This document shows, in pieces, positions 1 through 5,445 of a stretch of 10,130 nucleotides of DNA. This DNA is from Mucilaginibacter sp. UBA4741 (lineage in GTDB: Bacteria > Bacteroidota > Bacteroidia > Sphingobacteriales > Sphingobacteriaceae), in assembly GCA_002403905.1 (NCBI GenBank), contig DHIR01000029.1:1-10130 (forward strand). The letters are read 5' to 3'. The notes under the pieces are model-generated. The model was given only the letters and a program-made list of their open reading frames with translations, made no database searches and was not told the origin of the DNA. The position numbers were made by a program, and so were the translations under genes. Every line of letters starts with the position of its first letter. Position 1 is the first letter of the stretch.

Positions 1-18
1 CGACTTAAGCGTATATAC

Positions 19-375
19 CTATTCCAATAAATCTTGATCTCCGGTTAAAAGAATGTCGGCCTTTCCATCAACGGCTAATGCAAGTAAGAAATCATCTTTG
101 GGGTCTCTTGACATTTTAACTTTGGTAACAACTTTTACAAAATCTGCATATTCATTAAGCAGTTCCAGTAAATCTTCTATGTCAGATGAAGAAAAGAAAC
201 TGCGAAATTTTGGTCTTTTAGCAACTTCAAGAAACTCTTCAAGCAATTCAGTACTAAATACCAGGATACATTTTTTCGAGAATAGTATATTATCAAGTCT
301 TGTATAGTCTTTAGTAATTAAAAAACTTATCCAGAGATTTGTATCAAGAATTATTCTTCGAGATTTATTTGCCAT
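19..375 (-). CDS. PIN-domain toxin (COG1569-like) of a toxin-antitoxin pair, C-terminally short
   Basis: Probable ribonuclease toxin of a type II toxin-antitoxin module. The 118-residue product shows the PIN fold: beta-1 with ILDTN (Asp11), an early helix ending LLEEFLE (Glu46/47), SRDPKDD (Asp91, 94, 95) and the final acidic strand TGDQD (Asp113, 115). These acidic residues coordinate Mg2+ in PIN nucleases. The arrangement with RDPKDDFLL and TGD is typical of the putative-toxin PIN family of about 135-145 residues, so the last strand and helix (about 20-25 residues) are missing: a TAG stop follows GDQDLLE directly. The start ATG at 375 lies inside the 3' end of the upstream antitoxin gene (11-nt overlap), which indicates translational coupling. 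The early stop may reflect a recent nonsense or frameshift mutation, or a natural short form. The catalytic set is intact, but stability of the fold is doubtful. Confidence 0.8.
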   Translation of the reverse strand: MANKSRRIILDTNLWISFLITKDYTRLDNILFSKKCILVFSTELLEEFLEVAKRPKFRSFFSSSDIEDLLELLNEYADFVKVVTKVKMSRDPKDDFLLALAVDGKADILLTGDQDLLE

Positions 376-577
376 GAAGCTTTGTCCTTACCATTTCCAC
401 TTCTTTAGTAATTTCTTCATGGGAAGGTGCAGATTTAGCTTTAGAGCGTAAATTTTTAAGAACAGTTGCAAAACCGTTCTTTGCGGGCTTTTGAATAGCG
501 ATAAGCTGTAAATCTGCCAGATCTTTAAGCAGCTTGGTAGCTTTAGGATTCAGTATGTCGATTTTAATCGTATTCAT
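365..577 (-). CDS. Antitoxin partner of the PIN toxin (hypothetical small protein)
   Basis: Small basic protein of 70 residues directly upstream of, and overlapping, the PIN toxin gene by 11 nt, which is the classic antitoxin-first order. I chose the ATG at 577 (protein starts MNTIKIDIL) rather than an upstream in-frame ATG at 592, because the MNTIKIDILNPKA start resembles other small Bacteroidota antitoxins and the five extra residues (MYFCL) look like leader. The N-terminal part (about 1-35) is a strand-helix segment with ATKLLKDLADLQLI. The C-terminal part carries PSHEEITKEVEMVR, a charged helix of the kind antitoxins use to wrap their toxin. No clear helix-turn-helix was recognised, so the DNA-binding class is open. 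A possible -7 element (TATTTTTG on the minus strand, 582-589) lies almost at the start codon, which would give a very short leader; this is weak. The function rests on context more than on sequence. Confidence 0.72.
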   Translation of the reverse strand: MNTIKIDILNPKATKLLKDLADLQLIAIQKPAKNGFATVLKNLRSKAKSAPSHEEITKEVEMVRTKLHGK

Positions 578-742
578 TAAACAAAAATACATAATTATTG
601 AAACAAAAACTAACCGTCAAATCATAATACTATATAACTTATCGCTTATATTTTTTGTCAAATCTTACATTCATTAAACTAAAAAAACCAATCAAAAATT
701 GCACATTTGCTATCCCGATGGTACCGCTAGCTTACGGGAGGA

Positions 743-750
743 TATATTTG
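743..750 (+). promoter_or_regulatory. Bacteroidota -7 promoter element upstream of the serB fusion
   Basis: TATATTTG matches the TAnnTTTG -7 consensus and lies 13 nt before the ATG at 764. No TTTG -33 box was found at the expected 19-21 nt spacing; the nearest (706-709) is 33 nt away. The intervening 711-742 contains CCCG and CGGG arms around adjacent GGTACC and GCTAGC palindromes, which could be a protein site. The rest of 578-742 is AT-rich, with nothing else recognised. Confidence 0.45.
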
Positions 751-763
751 TATATTAAGCAGC

Positions 764-2053
764 ATGAGCCAATATTTTATAATAGATTTCGATAGCACAT
801 TTACACAAGTTGAAGCATTAGACGAACTTGCCCGCATATCCCTAAAAAATCATCCCGACAGGGAAAAAATATATCGGCAGATAGAGGACCTGACCAATGC
901 CTCCATGGAAGGTAAACTATCGTTTAGCCAAAGTTTAGAAGCACGTGTTAAGCTATTACAAGCTAACCGCGATCATTTAAAACTGCTTATCACTCATTTA
1001 AAGAAAAAGGTTTCCACCTCATTTTCGCGCAATACCATATTTTTTAAAAATCACCAGGACGAGGTGTTGATCGTATCGGGCGGATTTAAAGAATTTATTA
1101 TACCCGTAGTTACCGAGTATCATATTAAAAAAGAAAACATCTATGCCAATACTTTTGAGTTTGATGAAGCAGGCAACATCATAGGTTATGATCGCGAAAA
1201 CCCGCTATCGCAAGAAGGTGGTAAAGTAAAGCTATTAAAAGAGCTTAAGCTGGAAGGTGATATTTATGGCATTGGCGATGGTTACTCTGATTTCCAGTTA
1301 AAGGAATCGGGCATGATTAAAAAATTCTTTGCCTTTACAGAAAACATTGAACGTAAATCTGTAGCCGAAAAAGCCGACCATATAACGCCCAGCTTTGACG
1401 AGTTTTTATATATCAATAAACTGCCACGGGCTATATCATACCCAAAAAATCGCATTAAATGTTTGGTGATTGGTAATATTGAGGAAGATGTACTAACCCA
1501 AATGCAAAAAGAGGGTTATAACATACGCCAACGCGATAGCATTGAAGAGAAATATCTGGATGAAGCAGGCGTATTGCTTTGCGACGAGGACAACCAGCCA
1601 ACCCCCGAGCAGGTACAAAATGCCGGCCGACTTAAAGTTATAGGTTGTTTTGGCAAAGCTAACCGTAAACTGGGAGAAGCGGCTTGCGAAAATGGCATTA
1701 TTATTTTTGACGACCCCAAACACAACCCACGTAACGATGATTTTTTACCCAAACGCGTAATTGCTTTTATGAACGAGGGTAAAACACATACCAGCTGTAA
1801 TTTCCCCGATCTGCAACCACCGCGGGTTAGTAACGCCCACCGACTGATACACATTCACAAAAACGTGCCCGGGATATTGGCCAAAATAAATGATGTATTT
1901 GCCCGCCACAACATTAACATAGTTGCCGAGTTTTTGGTTACCAACGAACAAATAGGCTATGTAATTACCGATGTTAATACCGGTTATGATACCGAAGTGC
2001 TTAATCAGCTAAAGGCTATTGAACATACTATAAAGTTTAGGTTGTTGTACTAG
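764..2053 (+). CDS. serB: Phosphoserine phosphatase (SerB, HAD-IB) fused to a SerA remnant with C-terminal ACT domain
   Basis: Predicted cytosolic enzyme for the last step of serine synthesis, phosphoserine to serine plus phosphate. Residues 1-215 are a complete HAD phosphatase: DFDST (nucleophile Asp8, acid/base Asp10), VSGG (Ser105), GGK (Lys154) and GDGYSD (Asp172, Asp176). Residues about 230-327 resemble the first part of the SerA substrate-binding domain (for example RLKVIGCFGKANR against LVAIGCFCIGTNQ in E. coli). The SerA Rossmann domain with its GxGxxG motif and catalytic Arg/Glu/His is absent. The sequence rejoins SerA at the linker (NFPDLQPP against NFPEVSLP), followed by an ACT domain at about 358-429 ending IKFRLLY (IRARLLY in E. 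coli SerA). The E. coli serine-binding residues His344, Asn346 and Asn364 align with His365, Asn367 and Asn385. Inference: the tail is a regulatory serine sensor. The dehydrogenase activity must come from another gene. The 429-residue length is about twice that of plain SerB. Confidence 0.88.
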   Translation: MSQYFIIDFDSTFTQVEALDELARISLKNHPDREKIYRQIEDLTNASMEGKLSFSQSLEARVKLLQANRDHLKLLITHLKKKVSTSFSRNTIFFKNHQDEVLIVSGGFKEFIIPVVTEYHIKKENIYANTFEFDEAGNIIGYDRENPLSQEGGKVKLLKELKLEGDIYGIGDGYSDFQLKESGMIKKFFAFTENIERKSVAEKADHITPSFDEFLYINKLPRAISYPKNRIKCLVIGNIEEDVLTQMQKEGYNIRQRDSIEEKYLDEAGVLLCDEDNQPTPEQVQNAGRLKVIGCFGKANRKLGEAACENGIIIFDDPKHNPRNDDFLPKRVIAFMNEGKTHTSCNFPDLQPPRVSNAHRLIHIHKNVPGILAKINDVFARHNINIVAEFLVTNEQIGYVITDVNTGYDTEVLNQLKAIEHTIKFRLLY

Positions 2054-2070
2054 TTGATGGTTAATTGTTT

Positions 2071-2094
2071 ATGGTTAATTTTGCTATGAACCAT
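2071..2094 (+). repeat. Intergenic hairpin (ATGGTTAAT / ATGAACCAT)
   Basis: Nine-base arms with one mismatch (2071-2079 and 2086-2094) and a 6-nt loop, 17 nt after the stop of the serB fusion. The neighbouring sequence repeats the same word (GATGGTTAATTG at 2057-2068). There is no T-tract, so a terminator role is uncertain. The 12-mer TTGCTATGAACC (2081-2092) recurs exactly at 2818-2829. Confidence 0.55.
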
Positions 2095-2111
2095 TAGCTA
2101 TGAGCTTAGTA

Positions 2112-2144
2112 TTTGAATTATTGAGGTTTGATTTTGTATATTTG
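2112..2144 (+). promoter_or_regulatory. Promoter of the VapBC-like operon
   Basis: This is the best-formed Bacteroidota-type promoter in the window: TTTG at 2112-2115 (-33), a 21-nt gap, then TATATTTG at 2137-2144 (-7, matching TAnnTTTG). Transcription would start near 2150, giving a leader of about 15 nt before the ATG at 2165. Confidence 0.6.
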
Positions 2145-2164
2145 GATAACGAACAAGAAAAGTG

Positions 2165-2407
2165 ATGTATAAGCAAATCTTAACTCCCGATAAAAAAAAC
2201 CATAGCATTGAAATGCCCGAAAAGTTTTTTGGTAAAAAGGTAGAAGTAATTGTTGTGGAAATAGGCAACGCCGATTTTGATGCTCATCCAACCCTGCCCT
2301 TAGGTAAAAAAATTGCCGTAAAGGAATTGTTTGAAAATTTTGGCACTTCTCCAGATTTTCCATCTACTGAGGAAATCAGGTCCAAAGTCTGGGGTTCTAA
2401 ATGGTAA
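2165..2407 (+). CDS. VapB-like antitoxin
   Basis: Predicted antitoxin of 80 residues for the PIN toxin that follows. The start is the ATG at 2165; a GTG one codon earlier (2162) is less likely. Residues about 1-33 read as short strands (MYKQILTPDKKNHSIEMP, then FFGKKVEVIVVEI), consistent with an AbrB/SpoVT-like swapped-hairpin DNA-binding domain, as in many VapB proteins. The C-terminal tail PSTEEIRSKVWGSKW (about 66-80) is charged and ends in Trp, the type of segment that plugs the toxin active site. The stop codon overlaps the toxin start by 7 nt (2401-2407), so translation is probably coupled. Antitoxins of this class normally repress their own promoter together with the toxin; here that would be the promoter at 2112-2144. 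It is not recognisably related to the antitoxin at 365-577. Confidence 0.78.
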   Translation: MYKQILTPDKKNHSIEMPEKFFGKKVEVIVVEIGNADFDAHPTLPLGKKIAVKELFENFGTSPDFPSTEEIRSKVWGSKW

Positions 2408-2775
2408 TTTTTGACACAAATATTCTCATTGAACTTTATCGTGGTAATCTTGCTGTAAAAGAGGAGATAGAACGTATAAATACTAACGTTTTTTATATCA
2501 GTAGCATTACAGTTGCCGAATTTATGGTTGGGGCAAAAGACAAAGCTGATTTAAAGAGAATTGAAAAACAATTAAGTAAGTATACTGCCATTCCAATTAA
2601 TACTGACATTACAGAAATTTTTATTGACCTTTTTAAAATGCTGACTTTAAGTCACAGGCCCGGTATTGCAGATACACTTATTGCTGCTACAGCATTATAT
2701 TATCACTTACCACTTTATACCTACAACAAAAAACATTTCCAATTTATTCCTGGCCTTGAACTTATAACGCCCTAA
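2401..2775 (+). CDS. vapC: VapC-family PIN-domain ribonuclease toxin
   Basis: Predicted Mg2+-dependent RNase toxin of 124 residues, a usual VapC length. PIN motifs in order: VIFDTNILI (Asp5), SSITVAEFMVG (Glu40), GIADTLIAATAL (Asp91) and the C-terminal TYNKKHF (Thr107, Asn109). In many VapC proteins the last motif is TxNxxDF with a fourth acidic residue; here it is His112, a variant also seen in natural family members, so activity cannot be ruled out. The three remaining acidic residues are all in place. The ATG at 2401 overlaps the antitoxin stop by 7 nt, so the two genes form one operon. A hairpin with T-tract follows (2803-2834). VapC toxins typically cleave tRNA or rRNA; the target here cannot be told from sequence. 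Confidence 0.88.
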   Translation: MVIFDTNILIELYRGNLAVKEEIERINTNVFYISSITVAEFMVGAKDKADLKRIEKQLSKYTAIPINTDITEIFIDLFKMLTLSHRPGIADTLIAATALYYHLPLYTYNKKHFQFIPGLELITP

Positions 2776-2802
2776 AAGGGTACATTTATATATTAAGTTA
2801 AT

Positions 2803-2834
2803 GGTTCATTGCTGATCTTGCTATGAACCTTTTT
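2803..2834 (+). terminator. Hairpin terminator after the VapBC-like operon
   Basis: GGTTCAT (2803-2809) pairs perfectly with ATGAACC (2823-2829) across a 13-nt loop, followed by five T (2830-2834). Its right arm lies inside the 3' end of the convergent universal stress protein gene. It shares the GGTTCAT/ATGAACC word with the hairpin at 2071-2094. Confidence 0.55.
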
Positions 2835-3294
2835 CGACCATCGGCACTACCAACACCGGCACTTCAGAATGACGTACTACATGCTCGGCAACGCTGCCCA
2901 TTAATAAACGATCAATGCCCGTGCGGCTATGAGTGCCTATAACTATCATATCTGCACCAAATTCTTTACTACAACTAATTATACCATCGGCGGTATCGCC
3001 AAACTCGCTAAAATGGGTTACATCGAGGCCATCGCCAAACTTCTTTATTATAGCATCAATAATAACTTTTGAAGCGTTATTTTGTATATTAATTATATCT
3101 ATATCGGCCACTGCCATGTCTGACGAGCCCATCAATGGGTCGCCGGAGTTAGTATAGGGCATCATAACCGGTTCAACAATATGTACCAAGCCAACATGGG
3201 CTTTAAATTTATGGGCAATATCAAAGCCGTATTTAGCGGCGTGTTCGGCAAATTTACTGTTGTCTATCCCGATGAGTATTTTCTTGATCAGCAT
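2821..3294 (-). CDS. Universal stress protein (UspA family)
   Basis: Single-domain Usp of 157 residues. The N-terminus IKKILIGIDNS contains the conserved Asp11 after beta-1, which contacts adenine in ATP-binding members. The C-terminal half has the nucleotide-binding loop GTHSRTGIDRLLMGSVAEHV (residues 120-139), followed by VPVLVVP. The family motif is G-2x-G-9x-G(S/T); here the second Gly is Ser123, while Gly120, Gly133 and Ser134 are kept, so nucleotide binding is probable but not certain. It is cytosolic and has no signal peptide. Usp proteins usually form dimers and are induced under starvation, redox or low-oxygen stress; the specific role cannot be inferred. It converges on the VapC gene, and its last codons form one arm of the terminator hairpin there. 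The start ATG at 3294 fits the family N-terminus. No good promoter match was found in 3295-3345. Confidence 0.92.
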   Translation of the reverse strand: MLIKKILIGIDNSKFAEHAAKYGFDIAHKFKAHVGLVHIVEPVMMPYTNSGDPLMGSSDMAVADIDIINIQNNASKVIIDAIIKKFGDGLDVTHFSEFGDTADGIISCSKEFGADMIVIGTHSRTGIDRLLMGSVAEHVVRHSEVPVLVVPMVEKGS

Positions 3295-3403
3295 GATTAT
3301 GTAGGTTAGTGTATTATATAAACAAACTAAGAGCGATATGTTTTGAGCGCCCTCTAAACGGCGAAGCCCTCATGAACACCCAAAATAAATAATACGTGAA
3401 TAA

Positions 3404-3436
3404 TCTCCTCCGTCTTTAGCCGGATGAGACTTTTTT
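3404..3436. terminator. Hairpin 12 nt downstream of the first esterase
   Basis: Arms TCTCCTCCG (3404-3412) and CGGATGAGA (3421-3429) pair over nine positions with one mismatch and an 8-nt loop. The T-run (3431-3436) is on the plus-strand side, although the adjacent genes are on the minus strand. It is therefore either the 3' end of the esterase operon lacking a strong U-tract, or a terminator that blocks antisense transcription. Confidence 0.45.
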
Positions 3437-3441
3437 ATTTA

Positions 3442-4347
3442 TTAAAACCCATTATTATTCATCCAGCTTTTGCACCAGTCAAACCATTTTTCTTTGCTGG
3501 TTTTATTATTGATGCCAAAGCCGTGGCCGCCGGCCTGGTAAATATGCAGCTCGCCTTTTACTTTGGCTTTAATCATAGCGCTATAAAATAATAGGCTATT
3601 TTCTACAGGTACTGTTCTGTCATCTTCGGCCTGTACTAAAAAAGTAGGTGGTGTATCGGCAGTAACTTGTTTCTCATTGCTGTATAGTTCAACCATGTCT
3701 GGCGAAGGAGTTTTACCTATCAACGCATCTTTTGATCCCTGGTGAGTGAGGGGGCCGAAAGTAATAACCGGGTACATTAAAATAGCAAAATCAGGGCGTA
3801 CGCTAACGTTAGCCTTATTATCTATTACTACGTTGTTAAAATGAGTTTCGGCTGTTGATGCCAGGTGACCACCTGCCGAAAATCCTATAATTCCGATCTT
3901 AGCGGGATTAATGCCCCATTCGGCAGCACGACTACGTACTAATTGTATAGCTGCCTGCGCGTCCTGCAATGGGCCGATAGTTTTATCAAGCATTATCTGA
4001 TCGCTTGGTAAACGGTATTTTAAAACAAAAGCGGTAACCCCTATCTGGTTAAAAGCCTTAGCTATACTGAAGCCTTCGTTGTCCATTGACAGGCCACCAT
4101 AACCACCACCCGGACAAATAACAACGGCGGTACCGGTGGCAATGCTTTTATCGGCCGGGAAAGGCATTAACGTTGGTATGCTCACGGTACGTGCCCAGCC
4201 ATTAGCATCATTCTCTACATAAGTAGCCGGCGTAGGTTTTGAGTTAGGCACACCATCAGGATATAATGGAATTTGTTTAACATCCTGAGCCTGGATTAAT
4301 GATATAGTCGCTATAAATGTTAAAGCGGTAAAAATTATTTTTTTCAT
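3442..4347 (-). CDS. Secreted alpha/beta-hydrolase esterase (acetyl-xylan esterase / BD-FAE-like), copy 1
   Basis: Predicted exported carbohydrate esterase of 301 residues. Residues 1-20 form a Sec signal peptide (MKKIIFTALTFIATISLIQA) with likely cleavage before Gln21. The mature enzyme has the hydrolase core in order: oxyanion-hole strand VVICPGGGYGG (about 75-85), nucleophile elbow GFSAGGH (Ser157), acid at EDDRTVP (Asp242/243) and GGHGFG (His275). This pattern fits the COG0657 / BD-FAE group, which removes acetyl or feruloyl groups from plant polysaccharides; the substrate here is inferred from family only. It lies 31 nt downstream of a close paralogue of identical length, so the two probably form one transcript. 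Conserved blocks shared by both include KYRLPSDQIM, DKTIGPLQDAQ and GKTPSP. The hairpin at 3404-3436 is the likely 3' end. Confidence 0.88.
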   Translation of the reverse strand: MKKIIFTALTFIATISLIQAQDVKQIPLYPDGVPNSKPTPATYVENDANGWARTVSIPTLMPFPADKSIATGTAVVICPGGGYGGLSMDNEGFSIAKAFNQIGVTAFVLKYRLPSDQIMLDKTIGPLQDAQAAIQLVRSRAAEWGINPAKIGIIGFSAGGHLASTAETHFNNVVIDNKANVSVRPDFAILMYPVITFGPLTHQGSKDALIGKTPSPDMVELYSNEKQVTADTPPTFLVQAEDDRTVPVENSLLFYSAMIKAKVKGELHIYQAGGHGFGINNKTSKEKWFDWCKSWMNNNGF

Positions 4348-4378
4348 TGTTTATATTTTTTGGAGTGATACCTGTTTA

Positions 4379-5284
4379 TTAAAATCCGTTAGCGTTTAAC
4401 CAGCTTGCACACCAGGTAAACCATAGTTCGCGGCTTTTGGGGTTATGCAAGCCAAAGCCATGACCGCCGGCCTGGAAAAGGTGTAATTCGGTTTTCACTT
4501 TGTTTTTTAGCAAAGCCTCATACATCATTATAGAGTTTTGTACGGGCACGGCACCGTCATCGCCGGCCTGTACTAAAAAGGTAGGCGGTGTATCTGCCGT
4601 TACTTGTTTCTCATTACTGTAAAGCTCAACCATCTCTGGCGATGGAGTTTTACCTATTAAATTTTCGCGTGATCCTTTATGAGCTTCATCACCAAAAGTT
4701 ATAACCGCATATAGCAGCAATGCAAAATCAGGGCGGACGCTAATGCCTTTATTATCAATTACCGGTTTATTAAAATGGGTTTCGGCAGTTGCCGCCAGGT
4801 GCCCGCCGGCAGAAAAACCGAGGATGCCAATCTTCGCCGGGTTAATACCCCACTCGGCCGCGTTTTTACGCACCAGCATAATGGCGGTTTGCGCATCCTG
4901 CAACGGGCCAATTGTTTTATCAACCATGATCTGGTCGCTTGGCAGGCGATATTTTAATACAAAAGCGGTTATGCCAATCTTGTTAAACTCCTGCGCTACG
5001 GCATAGCCTTCGTGCCCTGCTGCTAATATACTGTAACCTCCACCAGGGCAAATAATTACGGCTGATCCATTTGCTTTGCCCTTCTCCGGGAAAAACGGGA
5101 TCATGGTTGGGACACTAACTTTTGATATATGCGTATCGGCACTTGTTGCTTCAACATACGTTGCTGGCGTAGGTTTTGAATTAATAACGCCATCAGGATA
5201 TAACGGTATTGCAGGCGCGGTGCCTTGAGCATAAGACATAGTTACCATAGCCATTAACAGCAAAGTTGTAAATACGGGTTTCAT
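4379..5284 (-). CDS. Secreted alpha/beta-hydrolase esterase (acetyl-xylan esterase / BD-FAE-like), copy 2
   Basis: Paralogue of the esterase just downstream. An in-frame ATG at 5302 would add MYKPFI. I chose the ATG at 5284 because it puts a clean Sec signal peptide at the N-terminus (MKPVFTTLLLMAMVTMSYAQ, residues 1-20) and makes the protein 301 residues, exactly the length of its twin. Catalytic features: VIICPGGGY (about 76-84), GFSAGGH with Ser158, GDDGAVP (Asp242/243) and GGHGFG with His275. By eye more than 60% of positions match copy 1, with the N-terminal 60 residues and the loop after the PGGG motif most diverged (SILAAGHEGYAV against GGLSMDNEGFSI). That loop is close to the active site, so the two copies may differ in acyl or sugar preference. 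It is the first gene of the pair, and a 10-bp dyad lies just upstream of its start. Confidence 0.88.
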   Translation of the reverse strand: MKPVFTTLLLMAMVTMSYAQGTAPAIPLYPDGVINSKPTPATYVEATSADTHISKVSVPTMIPFFPEKGKANGSAVIICPGGGYSILAAGHEGYAVAQEFNKIGITAFVLKYRLPSDQIMVDKTIGPLQDAQTAIMLVRKNAAEWGINPAKIGILGFSAGGHLAATAETHFNKPVIDNKGISVRPDFALLLYAVITFGDEAHKGSRENLIGKTPSPEMVELYSNEKQVTADTPPTFLVQAGDDGAVPVQNSIMMYEALLKNKVKTELHLFQAGGHGFGLHNPKSRELWFTWCASWLNANGF

Positions 5285-5288
5285 AATA

Positions 5289-5314
5289 AAAGGTTTATAC
5301 AATAATAAACCTTT
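5289..5314 (-). promoter_or_regulatory. Perfect dyad in the leader of the esterase pair
   Basis: AAAGGTTTAT (5289-5298) and ATAAACCTTT (5305-5314) are perfect 10-bp inverted arms around a 6-nt centre, ending 4 nt before the ATG at 5284. It could be a repressor operator or an mRNA hairpin that hides the start codon. No regulator gene is adjacent. Confidence 0.5.
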
Positions 5315-5329
5315 CTTACATTATTTACA

Positions 5330-5437
5330 CTGTCATTTCGAAACGAAGTGAGAAATCTTTAACGATACCAAAGTAAACGCCATACATAGTTGATATGCAT
5401 GGCGTTAAAGATTTCTAACTTCGTTTCGAAATGACAG
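5330..5437. repeat. Long nested inverted repeat (34-bp arms), MITE- or REP-like
   Basis: The outer arms 5330-5363 and 5404-5437 are reverse complements over 34 nt with a single mismatch (position 5350). Inside lies a second inverted repeat, 5376-5387 with 5395-5406 (12 bp, one mismatch), overlapping the outer right arm by 3 nt, so the two stems compete. The outer ends read CTGTCATTTCGAAACGAAG, which resembles intergenic repeats I recall as common in Bacteroidota genomes. It starts 8 nt after the prfB stop and ends 45 nt before the esterase start. It has no coding capacity and no T-tract. Confidence 0.85.
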
Positions 5438-5445
5438 ATTGGCTA

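Noticed and set aside
1516..1854. Minus-strand 112-aa ORF inside the serB fusion
   Set aside because: It is antisense to a well-supported gene, with no recognisable motifs and an unlikely composition.
2724..2745. His112 in place of the usual fourth acidic residue of VapC, considered as a dead toxin
   Set aside because: I recall TxNKKHF in other family members, and the other three acidic residues are present; this is not enough to call it inactive.
4379..5302. Esterase copy 2 starting at 5302
   Set aside because: That start would begin inside the dyad and add six residues before a complete signal peptide; the ATG at 5284 gives the same length as the paralogue.
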